This document shows positions 22,916 through 37,146 of a DNA stretch of 64,000 nucleotides, piece after piece; position 1 is the first letter of the stretch, and the number at the start of each line of letters is the position of its first letter. Below the pieces are notes generated by a model that saw only the letters and a program-made list of their open reading frames with translations, was not told the DNA's origin and ran no database searches. This DNA comes from Nicotiana tabacum (Eukaryota; Streptophyta; Magnoliopsida; Solanales; Solanaceae): positions 108,364,108-108,428,107 of the forward strand of contig NC_134081.1 in the NCBI RefSeq assembly GCF_000715075.1, given 5' to 3'. The translations under genes were made by a program, and so were the position numbers.

Positions 22916-23575
22916 ACGAGTTCTGAATGCTCTCTTTAGAATATCCGAATCCCGAATTTTCAACTGGCGATACCCCGATCTCAAATCAATTTTGGAGAAC
23001 ACCCTCTCTCCCTGAAGCTGGTCAAATAAGTCATCAATACGCGGAAAAGGATATTTATTCTTGATTGTAACCTTGTTCAACTGCCTATAATCAATGCACA
23101 TCTGCATAGTACCATCTTTCTTCTTCACAAACAGAACCGGTGTACCCCACGGTGACACACTAGGCATAATAAACCCCTTTTCAAGGAGTTCCTGAAGTTG
23201 CTCTTTCAATTCTTTTAACTCAGCTTGTGCCACATGATACGGAGGAATAGAAATGGGCTGAGTGCCCTGCACCAAGTCAATACCGAAATCAATATCCCTG
23301 TCGGGTGGCATACCCGGTAGGTCTGCAGGAAATACATCCGAAAAGTCTTGCACGACCGGTACTGAATCAATAATAGGAGTATCTGCATCAACATCTCTCA
23401 CAAAGGCCAAATATGACAAACATCCCTTTCCAACCATACGTTGGGCCTTCAAATAAGAAATTACCCTACTAGGAACAAAATCTAGAGAACCTCTCCATTC
23501 AACCTTTGGCAACCCCGGCATCGTCAATGTCACAATTTTTGTGTGACAGTCCAGAATAGCATGACATGGAGACAA
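22916..23575 (-). pseudogene. TKY-1 pol, 5' half: RT N-terminal part
   Basis: The frame runs on from protease after one stop (GMD then TGA at 23578-23576, where the family has Trp). RT blocks: [72 protein letters not shown] and [15 protein letters not shown], ending at RAFRTR, where OGR-1 begins. The open frame continues about 45 codons into the OGR-1 LTR, which is accidental. Its partner half is at 2880-2695. Confidence 0.9.
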
Positions 23576-23860
23576 TCAATCCATACCCAGGATTACATCA
23601 AAATCGACCATACCGAGTAATAAAAGATCAACCCTAGTCTCCAGTTCCCCAATAGTTACCACACACGACAGATACACACGGTCCACAGTAATAATATCAC
23701 CCACCGGTGTAGATACACAAACAGGTGAAACTAAGGACTCACAGGGCATATCCAGATAATGAGAAAAATATGATGATACATATGAATAAGTGGAACCAGG
23801 GTCAAATAATATAGAAGCCTCCCTGTGGCACACTGAAACAATACATGTGATCACTGCATT
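23576..23860 (-). pseudogene. TKY-1 protease
   Basis: Motifs: CHREASILFDPGSTYSYVS with the active-site Asp (the DPGST form common in this family), then YVSSYFSHYLDMP, STPVGDIITVDRVY and LLLLGMVDFDVILGMD. It ends in an in-frame TGA at the residue that is Trp in relatives. It lies between gag and RT in the same frame as RT. Confidence 0.87.
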
Positions 23861-25320
23861 TGAAGCAACAACATCTGGCCTGACAGGAAAAGCATAGAAT
23901 CGGGCCTGACCGCCACTTGATCGGCCTCCCCCTCTTGGGTGACCCCTAGCTGCCTGACCCCCATCCCGAGCTGGCTGGGCGGGTGGTGGAACTGCTGGTG
24001 CCGCCAGTCGAGGACTCTGTTGTGGAGCACCACTCTACATCCTAGGATACTCTCCCTTGAAATGACCAAATTCCCTGCACTCAAAACAATCCCTCCTCTG
24101 ACGAAACTGTTGCTCCTGATATCCCGAGGAATTACCTGTAGAAGCCTGAGCAGACGAGGCATGATGAGAACTCTGCGCTGGTAGTGCACTGAATGAAGAC
24201 TGGCCTAAGTGAGCACTATAAGAACTGTGGCTAGCTGATGTGCCACGATAAGCTGGACGACCCGTCTGAGCGTGTATGTAAGAACGACCCCTACCGCGGT
24301 AAAACTGACCGCCTGAAGGAACACCACTGTAATCACCTGGACCATGAGGCCTCTTAGCCTCACTCTCTCCATGTTCCTGGCTACAAACCATCTCTATCTG
24401 CCGAGCAATGTCAACTACCTCATCAAAAGTAGCACCAGACACCCTCTCCCTAGTCATAAGTAACCGCAGCTGATATGTGAGGCCATCAATGAACCTTCCC
24501 TAATCCTCTCCCTATCAGTGGGAACAAACCAGACTGCGTGACGAGCCAACTCAGAAAATCGTATTTCATACTGTATCACACACATGCCATCCTGATGTAA
24601 CTGCTCAAACTATCTGCGCAGCTCCTATCTGCGAGACTGCGGCACGAACTTCTCCAAAAAGAGAACGGAGAATTCCTGCCATGTAAGTGGTACTGCGCCA
24701 ACTGGTCTGCGCCTCTCATAAGCCTCCCACAATCTGAATGCAGCCCCAGAAAATTGAAAAGCAGTGAACGAGACCCCACTGGTCTCCAGAATACCTGTTG
24801 TCCGAAGCATCCGCTAACACCTATCTAGAAAGATGGAGGTAGAAGCCTCTCAAATCTCTCAAGTCTCCTCTGCTCATCATCTGCCATAATAGGAACTACC
24901 GGGGCCTGAGCAGATGCAGCCAGCTGGGCTGGTAGTGCCCCCGGTATCTGAAGTCCCTGTACTACCTGGTCTAGAGTACGGACAATAGGGGTATGAGTAC
25001 CTCCCCTGGCCTAAGAAGTGGCAGGTGCGGCTTGAGCCGAAACCACCTGAGCCAGACCAGTGGAAGCTGCCAATATCTTGGCCAAAGTCTCCTGAAGGCC
25101 TGGAATCTCGATGGGCACAGCTGGTGCCTTAGCCGATCCTATCGGCTCAACTATATCTGGAATCTGCTCCTCAGCTGGAGCAACTAGTGGTACTACAGGT
25201 GCTGATCCAACTGTGGTACGAGCTACACCTTGACCTCTACCTCGGCCCCGGCCTCCACCGGCCTCTCGCGGCCCTATCTGGTGGCTGACAGTCCGATCCG
25301 GTAGTACGTGTCCTCACCAT
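23861..25320 (-). pseudogene. TKY-1 gag
   Basis: The ATG is at 25320-25318 and the protein starts MVRTRTTGSD, the same start as in TKY-2 and TKY-3, followed by an Arg/Gly-rich tract. The capsid signature (SGAAFRLWEAYERRRP, LTWQEFSVLFLE) is at 24810-24576 and is split between two frames. The C-terminal part (24457-24035) has VVDIARQIE, a Ser/Gln-rich region and a zinc knuckle CFECREFGHFKGEY whose last Cys is Tyr. Several frameshifts and stops are present. It was the structural protein of the particle. Confidence 0.85.
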
Positions 25321-25503
25321 CTGTGAGAGAATAGAATAACAGAAATTTAGTTTCCGTAATCAACAAATTCGCACGACAGAATACAAGAAAGTGAAATTTT
25401 CTTAAGGGCTGTGCAGCCTCTCGAAGATAAGTACAGATGTCTCCATACCGATCCGCAAGACTCTACTAAACCTGCTCCTGACTCGTGAGACCTATGTAAC
25501 CTA

Positions 25504-25517
25504 GGCTCTGATATCAA
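25504..25517 (-). promoter_or_regulatory. TKY-1 primer-binding site
   Basis: Minus strand reads TTGATATCAGAGCC directly after the LTR end GTCGCGACA and two spacer bases. It is the initiator tRNA-Met site TGGTATCAGAGC with one G-to-A change. Confidence 0.85.
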
Positions 25518-26289
25518 CTTGTCGCGACCCAAAATCCTAACCTGTCATGATAGCGCCTATCTCAATACTAGGTAAGCCGATAATCTCCATAAACCACAAT
25601 TTCTCTTCAAGTTTGAAAATGTAATATTTAAATACAGTGTAAAATCCCACAAATACTGATACGAACACTTCCCAAAACCTGGTGTCATCGAGTACATGAG
25701 CATCTAATATGAATACAAGGCTGGAAAATATGGTCTATGATAATCTAAGGCCAAATACAGTAACAAGGAGATAGGGAAAGAGAGACAAGGTCTGCAAAAC
25801 ACGGCATCTATCTCTGAATCTCTGGAAAATCAACTGTGTGAAAGAATCAACACCCCATATGTCCGGGAATTCCTAGATCTGCACACGAAGTATCGGGTGT
25901 AGTATGAGTACAACCAACTCAGCAAGTAACAATAATAACTAAGGAACTGAAGATAATGACGAGCTACACAGTTACAGTTCATTTTCAATAATTCCAGCAG
26001 AGAGTAGACATGCTTTCAATTCTAAAAGTTTAAGTCAAATCATTTTTATACAGTTCAAGTTCATGTGATCCAGATATAAAATTTTTCAGAGAATTTCACA
26101 TCAACGACAGATAGCAACTAGTGCAACAAGAAATGAAAATCAAGTACAGCCTCTTAGGCAACAGATACTCAACCCGTCACAACCGCTCAACCACTCAGCT
26201 CTCAGCCCTTAGCACTCACACTCAATGGGTACCCATGCTCACTGGGGGTGTACAGACTCCGGAGGGGATCCTACAGCCTAAGTGCTATA

Positions 26290-26470
26290 ATTTGCACGAC
26301 CAACTCACATGTTGCATGGACAACGCACGTGCCATAGTATCAATATTTGGATCCGCACGGCCAACTCACGTGTTGCACGGACAACTCACATGCTATAGTA
26401 TCAATATTTAGATCCGCACGGCCAACTCACGTGCTGCATGGACAACTCACATGCTATAGTATCAATATCT
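26290..26470. repeat. 61-bp tandem repeat with CACGTG motifs in TKY-1 5' LTR
   Basis: Three units with the shared end ATAGTATCAATATTT recurring at steps of 61 bp (26334, 26395, 26456). Each has paired CAACTCAC and CACGTG or CACATG. It is the same array type as 41985-42160 and 51165-51460. Confidence 0.85.
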
Positions 26471-27455
26471 CACAATCAGGCCCTCGACCTCACTCAGTCA
26501 TAAACCTCTCCAGTCTCTCGGGCTCTCAATAATCATGAAATCAACCCAAACAATAATGATATGATGCATCAATAATGAATAATAGAGACTGAGATAAAAT
26601 AAACAAGTAAACTGTGACTGAGTACCAAACAACAATTTAGCAGATAATTCAATATGTACACGACCTATGTGGGTCCCAGCAGTACCAACATATAGCCTAA
26701 ACATGGTTTCTAACATGTCTTACAGTCAAATTTCCACAACACATAGAGAGCATATAGCTAACAAAAAATTATTCAACTTTACAGTTTCACGGGTCAGACC
26801 AAGTCACAATCTCCTCGGTGCACGCCCATACGCCCGTCACCTAGCATGTGCGTCACCTCCAAAGCAATCACATGATACGAAAATCTGGGGTTTCATACCC
26901 TCGGGACTAGATTTAAAATTGTTACTTACCTCAAACCGCATAATTCTTTATTCTGATATGGCCTTGCCACAAGAATTGGTCTCCGAAAGCCTCGAATCTA
27001 GTCACAAATAATTCGTTTCAGTCAATAAATTTATTGGAATTAATTCCATAAGAAAATACTAATTTTCCATAAACATCTGAAATTTAGCTCAAAAATTGCA
27101 TGTGGAGCCCATGTTTCGGAACCCGACAAAAGTTACAAAATTCGAACGCCCATTCAACCACGAGGCTACCCATACCAATTTTACCAAAATCCGACCTCAA
27201 CTCGATCCTCAAATCTACAAATCTTATTTCCAAATTTCTAAGTTCAAATCTCTGATTTACACCTCAAAAACATGTAATCTAGTCAGATTATTCGATGATA
27301 ATTCAATATTATGGAGTAGAAATGATCACAAGGTACTTACCTTAAGTTTTCCTTGAAGCTCCAATTTTATCAAACATCGCCTCTCCTCAAGCTCCGATTT
27401 GCCAAAAATGGCGAATGGGACGAATCCCATGCCTTGTAATTCTACCCAGACAACC

Positions 27456-27710
27456 TCAGTCCTGCCTCGATCTTGGCCTTCGATTGTGGTCCTCGATTCT
27501 GACCCTCGATCATGGCCCTCGACCCTAGCCTTCGATCATGGCTTCGATCCTGGTCCTCGACCCTGCCTTCGATCGTGGCCCTCGACCCTGGGCTCGATCG
27601 TGGCTTCAATCCTGGTCCTCGACCCTGCCTTCGATCATGGCCCTCGACCCTGGGCTCGATCGTGGCTTGATTCTGGGCTCTATTTTTTGGGCTCGAATCT
27701 GGGCTCGATT
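27456..27710. repeat. Short-word tandem array (TCGATCATGG / CCTCGACCCT) in TKY-1 5' LTR
   Basis: About 12-14 degenerate units of 15-22 bp built from CTCGA(C/T)CCTG and TTCGATC(A/G)TGG. The long ORFs here (Asp/Pro/Arg/Ser/Trp repeats) are by-products. The array sits about 700 bp from the LTR start, the same place where other LTRs of the family carry different words. Confidence 0.85.
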
Positions 27711-28640
27711 TCTAGCAGAAGGAATTTCCAGCAGAAGGAAATTGCAGCAGCTGTTGTAGTTCAATTCTTTTGATCCGTTAACCATCCGAAACTCACCCAA
27801 AGTCCTTGGGACCTCAACCAAATACATCAACAAGTCCTAAAACATCATACGAACTTAGTTGAGTCTTCAAATCACATCCAACAACACTAAAAACACGAAT
27901 CACGCATAGATTCAAGCCTAATGAACTTTGAAACTTTCCATTTTTACAAACAACGCCGAAACCTATCAAATCATGTCCGATTGACCTCAAATTTTGTACA
28001 CAAGTCATAAATGACATAACAGACTATTAAAGTTTTCAGAATCGACCCTGATATCAAAACGCCAACCCCCCGGTCAAACTTCCCAAAAATTCAACTATCG
28101 GCATTTAAAGCCTAATTCCTCTACGGACCTCCAAATATTTTTCCGGACATGCTCCTAAGCCCAAAATCACCATACGGAGCTAATGGAATCATAAAATTTC
28201 AGATCCGAGGTCTTTTACACATAGGTCCATATCCGGTCAACTTTTCTAACTTAAATTTTCAATTATGAAACTAAGTGTCTCATTTTGTTCCGAATTACTT
28301 CCGGACCCGAACCAACTAACCTGGTAAGTCATATAACAACTATAAAGCATAAATTGAGTAGTAAATGGGGGAATAGGGTTATAATAGTCAAAACAATCGG
28401 CCGGGTCGTTACACTTATATACTATACACTTAGTATATATAGATATATACTATACTTATTTTAATTATATATATATTTAATTTACCAACCGGAATAAGTT
28501 TTAATTAAATATTTCCGACCGAGTTCGGTCGGAAACACAATTTTAAAATAATTAAAATATAAATTTAATGAAATTACCGACCGAAGTCGGTCGGTTTTTG
28601 TCAACCTTTACAATAAATAATATTTAATACTTAATTAGTA

Positions 28641-28642
<2 letters not shown>

Positions 28643-28694
<52 letters not shown>
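28643..28694. repeat. (TA)n microsatellite
   Basis: Uninterrupted TA dinucleotides followed by a short ATAC run. Confidence 0.97.
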
Positions 28695-28699
<5 letters not shown>

Positions 28700-28703
28700 C
28701 ATA

Positions 28704-28800
28704 CTCCGCCGTCATGTACGGAGGAGTTATCGTTTTTGTTTTCTTCTGGATTTGAATTCTCGGCTCCGGCAGCTTTGGAGCTCTCGTTTTCTTCGTCCAT
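28704..28800 (-). pseudogene. Exon-like island: acidic 32-codon reading frame between microsatellites
   Basis: Minus strand starts at an ATG in good context (GCCATGG, 28800-28798) and encodes an acidic, Asn/Ser/Glu-rich segment beginning [16 protein letters not shown] and ending NSSVHDGG. It runs into GTATGTATGT, which could be a splice donor, at about 28703. Base composition is unlike the surrounding AT-rich DNA. I do not recognise the protein. It could be the first exon of a transposase gene, or a host gene fragment captured by the CACTA-type element, or chance. The flanking TA codons are not coding. Confidence 0.4.
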
Positions 28801-28808
28801 GGCGGATT

Positions 28809-31996
<3,188 letters not shown>

Positions 31997-31999
31997 AGT

Positions 32000-32010
32000 T
32001 GGTATCAGAG
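32000..32010 (+). promoter_or_regulatory. TKY-2 primer-binding site
   Basis: TGGTATCAGAG three bases after the LTR end GTCGTGACA matches the 3' end of initiator tRNA-Met. The next base is A where the canonical site has C. Confidence 0.92.
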
Positions 32011-32197
32011 ATTTAGGTTCATAGGTGTTATGGGTCACAAGAAGGTTTAGTAGAGTCTTGCGGATTGGTACGAAGACGTCTGTACTTATCTTCAAGAGGC
32101 TATGAAACTGTTAGGAAATATTCACTTCTTTGATTCCTTATTGGGCGTATTTGTTGACTTCAAAATTTTAAATCATTATCTTTCTATTCTCTCACAG

Positions 32198-33660
32198 ATG
32201 GTGAGGACACGCACAACTGGATCCGATGATCAGATACCCACGCCCCCTGTTGGAGCCGCAAGAGGCCGGGGTCGAGGCAGAGGCCGAGCCAGAGGCCGAG
32301 GAGGACCACGTGGTGCAGCCAGAGCACCTACCCGAGCTGCTGCACCAGAGCCACCAGTAGCTCCAGTTAGAGAGCAGGAACCTGAGACGCCTGTTACTAC
32401 TCCTGCACTTCAGGAGACTCTTGCCCAGTTGTTGAGCATGTTTGGCACTCTATCTCAGGCAAGGTTAATTCCACTTTCTCCTGGCACATCTCAGGCCGGG
32501 GGAGGAGCACAGACTCCCGCCGCCCGTACTCCAGAGCCACATGCCCAAGTTGACCATGCCCCAGAGGTTATACCAGTGCAGCCAGTTGTCCCAGTTCAGC
32601 CTGAGATTAGGACAATAGTTTCAGAGGGGGAGCAGCTCAGACTCGAGAGGTACAAGAAGTACCACCCTCCCACTTTCAGCGACTTAGCTTTAGAGGATGC
32701 TCAGGGTTTTCTAGAGGAATGTCACCATATCCTTTATAGTATGGGTATTGTGGATTCCAGTGGGGTTTCTTTCATGACATTCCAGTTTAGAGGAGCAGCC
32801 TACCAGTGGTGGCGGGCATATGAGTTGGATAGTCCCGCTGAGGCATTTTCACTCACTTGGACTCAATTTTCAGATATGTTCTTAAGGGAGTATGTTCCTC
32901 AGAGTCTTAGAGATGCATGGCGCGAAGAGTTTGAGTAGCTGCGCCTGGGTTCTATGACTGTGTCGGAGTATGAGGTCTGATTCAGTGATTTGGCAAGGCA
33001 TGCACCAGCCTTGGTTGCTACTGTTCGAGAGCGGGTTCATAGATTTATTGAGAGTCTCCACCCTAATATGGGATACAGTATGGCCTGAGAGCTAGAGATG
33101 GACATCACATACCAACACGTGGTGTCAATTACTAGGAGATTGAAAGGTATGCGGATCTGGGAGAGGGGAGAGAGGGAAGCTAACTGACCCAGAGATTCTG
33201 GCACATATAATAATTCTCGTGCCCCAGATGTAGCCCGTCATGGAGCTAGAGATGGACATCACATACCAACAAGTGGTGTCAATTGCTAGGATATTGGAAG
33301 GTATGTGGGCTCAGGTTCAATATTATGCACTGCCAGTGTCTACTGTACCTCCTGTACGGGGTGCTTTCAGCAGGCAGTCTAGTCGATCAGGCCCGAGCCA
33401 GTCCCAGTAGCCACATCCTCTGAGGGCTTATTTTGAGTGTGGTGACACTCGTCATATTATGAGAGATTTCCCCAGATTTAGGATGGGTGCACCTCCACAG
33501 ATTTCTCAGGCCCCACCTATTCCACAGGACCCTCATGCTTCTCAAGCCATTATTACTACACCAGTTGCCACTCCACCTGCACAACCATCTAGAGGTGGAG
33601 GTCGGGCAGGTAGAGGATGCCCTAGAGGGGGAGGCCAGGCCAGATATTATGCCCTTCCTG
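32198..33660 (+). pseudogene. TKY-2 gag
   Basis: ATG at 32198 (MVRTRTTGSDDQ; an upstream in-frame Met at 32102 lies in the leader). An Arg/Gly-rich N-terminus (GRGRGRGRARGRGG) and a Pro/Gln-rich segment precede the capsid domain with FLEECHHILYSMG, SFMTFQFRGAAYQWWRAYE and LTWTQFSDMFLREYVPQSLR, up to a TAG at 32936. After that stop the gag homology continues (TVSEYEV, then VRERVHRFIE) with more stops and a 154-bp duplication (33089 and 33243). The zinc knuckle (YFECGDTRHIMRDF, 33429-33470) has lost its first and last Cys. Gag would package the element RNA. Confidence 0.9.
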
Positions 33661-33669
33661 CTAGAATAG

Positions 33670-34118
33670 AGGCCGTTGCATCCGATTATGTTATCATAGG
33701 TATTATTCCGGTCTGTCATAGAGATGCATCAGTCTTATTTGATCCAGGCTCCACTTATTCTTATGTGTCATCTTATTTTTCCCCGTATTTAGGCGTATCA
33801 CGTGATTCCTTGAGTTCTTCTATTTATGTATCTACACCAGTGGGTGAATCTATTGTTGTGGACCGCGTGTATCGGTCGTGTTTAATTGTTATCAGTGGTT
33901 TTGAGACCAGAGCTGATTTATTATTGCTTAGTATGGTGGATTTCGATATTATTTTGGGCATGGAATGGTTGCCACCCTATCACGCTATTCTTGATTGTTA
34001 TGCCAAGACGGTGATGTTGGCTATGCCAGGTCTACCGTGGCTAGAGTGGAGAGGTACCTCAGATTATGTTCCTAGCAGGGTTGTTTCATTTCTTAAAGCT
34101 CAACGAATGGTTGAGTAG
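33670..34118 (+). pseudogene. TKY-2 protease
   Basis: Aspartic protease motifs: CHRDASVLFDPGSTYSYVS, STPVGESIVVDRVY, LLLLSMVDFDIILGMEWL, then the spacer WRGTSDYVPSRVVSFLKAQ. The frame is open from 33459 to a TAG after AQRMVE at 34118. The active-site Asp is present. It is in a different frame from the first gag block. Confidence 0.9.
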
Positions 34119-35040
34119 GGGTGTGATGCGTATCTGGCCTATGTAAGGGATGTTAGTGTTGATACTCCTACTGTGGAGTCAGTTCCTGTAGTAAGAGATT
34201 TTCCTAATGTATTTCCAGCGGATCTTCCGGGTATGCCACCCGACAGGGATATTGACTTTGGCATTGATTTGCTATCGGGCACTCAACCCATTTCTATTCC
34301 ACCATATCGCATGGCCGTAGCAGAGTTGAAATTAAAAAACAGTTACAAGAATTGCTTGATAAAGGCTTCATTCGGCCTAGTGTATCGCCTTGGGTTGCTC
34401 ATGTATTATTTGTGAAGAAGAAGGATGGTTCTATGCGGATGTGTATTGATTACCGCCAGCTGAACAAGGTTACAGTGAAGAACATGTATCCATTGCCACG
34501 TATCGATGACCTATTTGACCAGCTTCAGGGTGCTAGAATGTTTTCTAAGATCGACTTGCATTCAGGCTATCATCAGTTGAAGATTTAGGAGCCAGATATC
34601 CCGAAGACTGCTTTTAGGACTCGGTATGGTCATTATGAGTTCCTTGTAATGTCATTTGGGCTAACCAACGCCCGAACAACATTTATGCACTTAATAAATG
34701 GTGTATTTCAGCCCTATCTTGATTCTTTCATCATTGTATTTATTGACGACATTCTGGTGTATTCCCGTAGTCGGGAAGATCATGAACATCACCTGAGGAC
34801 TGTGCTTCAAACTTTGAGAGAAAAGAAGTCATATGCAAAATTTTCAAAGTGTGAATTCTGGCTTGATTCGGTGGGATTTTTGGGTCATATAGTTTCGTGC
34901 GAGGGAATCAAGGTAGATCCGAAGAAGATTGAAGTAATACAGAGTTGGTCCAGACTGTCCTCAGTTACGGAAATCCAGATTTTCCTTGGTTTGGCAGGGT
35001 ATTATCGCCGATTTGTAAAGGGTTCTCTTCTAATGCTGCT
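34119..35040 (+). pseudogene. TKY-2 reverse transcriptase
   Basis: RT blocks over three frames: [17 protein letters not shown] and ISIPPYRMA (34200-34330, frame shift near 34340), [47 protein letters not shown] and [15 protein letters not shown] (34352-34588). A TAG at 34586-34588 interrupts it, then [14 protein letters not shown], the catalytic [25 protein letters not shown] and [15 protein letters not shown], with a shift near 34950-35030. The catalytic acids are intact, but the frame is broken at least three times. Confidence 0.92.
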
Positions 35041-35550
35041 TCTATGGCCAAATTGACCCAGAAGGGTGCTCCGTTCAGGTGGACTAAGGAATGTGAGGAG
35101 AGCTTCCAAAAGCTCAAGACAACTTTGACTACAACCCCAGTATTGGTATTTTCTACAGGTTCAGGGTCTTATACTGTGTAGTGTGACGCATTGCGTATTG
35201 GTCTCGGTGCAGTGTTGATGCAAGATGGTAGGGTGATTGCCTACGCGTCCAGACAGTTAAAGGCACATGAGAAGAAATATCCGGTCCACGACCTTGAGTT
35301 AGCAGCTATTGTTCTTGCCTTGAAGATTTGGCGGCATTATTTGTACGGTGTCTATTGTGAGGTCTACACCGATCACCGGAGTCTACAGCATCTGCTTAAA
35401 CAGAAGGATCTTAATTTGCGGCAGCGGAGATGGTTGGAGCCACTTAAGAATTATGATATCACCATTCTCTATCATCCTGGGAAGGCCAATGAAGTGGTTG
35501 ATGCCTTGAGTCGTAAGGCGGAGAGTTTGTGTAGCTTAGCATATTTACCG
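35041..35550 (+). pseudogene. TKY-2 RNase H
   Basis: Begins [19 protein letters not shown] at 35179-35181 replaces the Tyr before CDA (SYTV, stop, CDALRIG). Then [51 protein letters not shown] and [12 protein letters not shown]. All four catalytic acids (CDA, DLEL, YTDH, DALS) are present. It shares the frame of the integrase zinc finger that follows. Confidence 0.9.
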
Positions 35551-37131
35551 GTAGTAGAGAGTCCTTTAGCCTTGGAGGTTCAAGCCTTGGCCAACCAATT
35601 TGTTAGATTGGATATTTCCGAGCCGAGCCGAGTTTTGGCTTGTGTGGTTTCTCAGTCTTCTCTTTATGATCGTATCAGGGAGCGTCAGTACGATGACCCC
35701 CATCTGCTTGTCCCTAAGGATACAGTTCAGCACGGTGATGCCAAGGAAGTCATTATTAGAGATGACGGTGTATTACGGATGCAGGGCAGACTATGTGTGC
35801 CCAATGTAGATGGCTTGCGTGAGTTGATTCTTCAGGAGGCTCACAGTTCACGTTACTCCATTCATCAGGGTATTGCGAAGATGTATCAGGACTTGAGACA
35901 TCACTATCGGTGGAGGCGGATGAAGAAAGACATAGTGGAATATGTAGCTCGGTGTCTAAATTGCCAATAAGTGAAATATGAGCATCAACGACCGGATGGA
36001 TTGCTTTAGAAGTTAGAGATTCCAGAATGGAAATGGGAGCGGATCACTATGGATTTCGTTGTTGGACTTTCCATGGACTCAGCGGAAGTTTGATGCAGTT
36101 TGGGTGATTGTGGATAGGTTGACCAAGTCAGCTCATTTCGTTCCTATGATGACTACCTACTCTTTCGAGCAATTAGCTCGAATCTATATTCGCGAGATTG
36201 TCAGATTTCACGGCGTACCAGAATCTATCATCTCCGACTGGGGCACACAGTTTACCTCACGGTTTTGAAAGGTTGTACAGCAAGAGTTGGGTACTCGTAT
36301 GGAGTTGAGTACAACATTTCACCCTCAGACAGACGGGCAGTCCTAACGCATTATTCAGATACTAGAGGATATGCTTCGTGCGTGTGTGATAGATTTTAGG
36401 GGTGCTTGGAACCAGTTCTTACCACTTGCTGAGTTTGCTTACAACAACAGTTACCAGTCGAGCATTCAGATGGCTTCGTATGAGGCCTTGTATGGTAGGC
36501 GGTGCCGGTATCCAGTGGGTTGGTTCGAACCGGGCGAGGCTAGGCTATTGGGTACAGACTTGGTTCAGGATGCCTTGAAAAAGGTTAAGTTGATTCAGGA
36601 TTGACTTCGTACAGCCCAATCTATAAAGAAGAGTTATGCGGATCGGAAGGTTCGTGATGTTGCATTCATGGTTGGTGAGCGGGTCCTGCTCCGGGTTTTG
36701 CCTATGAAGGGGGTGATGAGGTTCGGGAAGAAGGGCAAGTTGAGCCCTAGGTATATTGGACCTTTTGAGATTCTTGAGAGAGATGGAGAGGTGGCTTACA
36801 GACTTGCACTACCACCTAGTCTCTCTGCAGTTCTTCCGGTATTCCATGTTTCAATGCTTCGGAAATATCACGGCGATCCGTCTCATGTGTTAGACTTCAG
36901 TTCGGTTCAATTGGACAAGGATCTATCTTATGTTGAGGAACCAGTTGCTATTTTAGATATGCATGTTCGAAAGCTGAGGTCAAAGAACATTGCTTCCAGG
37001 AAGATTCAGTGGAGCGGTCATCCGGTTAAGGAGGTGACTTGGGAGACCGAGCATGATATGCGCAGCTGTTATCCACACTTATTCACCAGCTCGGGTACTT
37101 TTTCTAACTCCGTTCGAGGACGAACGTTTGT
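35551..37131 (+). pseudogene. TKY-2 integrase and chromodomain-like tail
   Basis: The zinc finger is [10 protein letters not shown] to CLNCQ, where a TAA at about 35968 follows. The catalytic core is in another frame: [36 protein letters not shown] and ILEDMLRACV, so the D, D and E are present, with stops at about 36268, 36346 and 36604. The C-terminal part (36668 on) has [27 protein letters not shown] and the chromodomain-like WSGHPVKEVTWETEHDM. The family end FEDERLF and a TAG are at about 37130. The longer open frame that crosses into the LTR (to 37186) is a shifted reading. Confidence 0.9.
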
Positions 37132-37134
37132 TTT

Positions 37135-37146
37135 AGAGGTGGAGAA
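37135..37146 (+). promoter_or_regulatory. TKY-2 polypurine tract
   Basis: AGAGGTGGAGAA directly before the 3' LTR start TGTGATGACCC. The hairpin GTTCGAGGACGAAC (37112-37125) lies 21 nt upstream of the LTR. Confidence 0.8.

Larger units (their letters stand above)
1..28413 (-). mobile_element. TKY-1: Tekay/Del-type Ty3/gypsy retrotransposon, 3' end outside the window, split by OGR-1
   Basis: Reading on the minus strand the order is 5' LTR (28413-25520), primer site, gag, protease, the N-terminal half of RT (to 22916), then a 20 kb foreign insertion. RT, RNase H, integrase and a chromodomain-like tail then resume at 2880 and run to 355, followed by the first 359 bp of the 3' LTR. The two flanks of the insertion join in register across RT at the residues TRYGHY, and both carry the 5-bp duplication acgag. 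The partial 3' LTR aligns along its whole length with 28043-28413, so both belong to one element. The domain order gag-PR-RT-RH-INT and the chromodomain-like C-terminus are those of Tekay/Del chromoviruses. The protein parts contain stops and frameshifts, so the copy is dead. Confidence 0.9.
25520..28413 (-). repeat. TKY-1 5' LTR (2894 bp)
   Basis: Minus-strand ends are TGTAACGACCC-like (28413) and GGGTCGCGACA (25520). Internal landmarks in element order: a word array of TCGATC.TGG / CTCGACCCTGG units (27710-27456), donor-like GTAAGT sites at 27340-27335 and 26929-26924, the conserved TTCTTATGGAATTAATTCC core (about 27058-27038), and a 61-bp repeat with CACGTG (26470-26290). ORFs inside it are products of these repeats. 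Confidence 0.92.

Noticed and set aside
22781..23575. A 264-codon ORF that looks like one gene
   Set aside because: Only 22916 onward is RT; the last 45 codons are the OGR-1 LTR read through the insertion junction.
27399..27833. ORFs rich in Asp, Pro, Arg, Ser and Trp
   Set aside because: They arise from the CTCGACCCTG / TTCGATCATGG word array in the TKY-1 LTR and occur in several frames at once.
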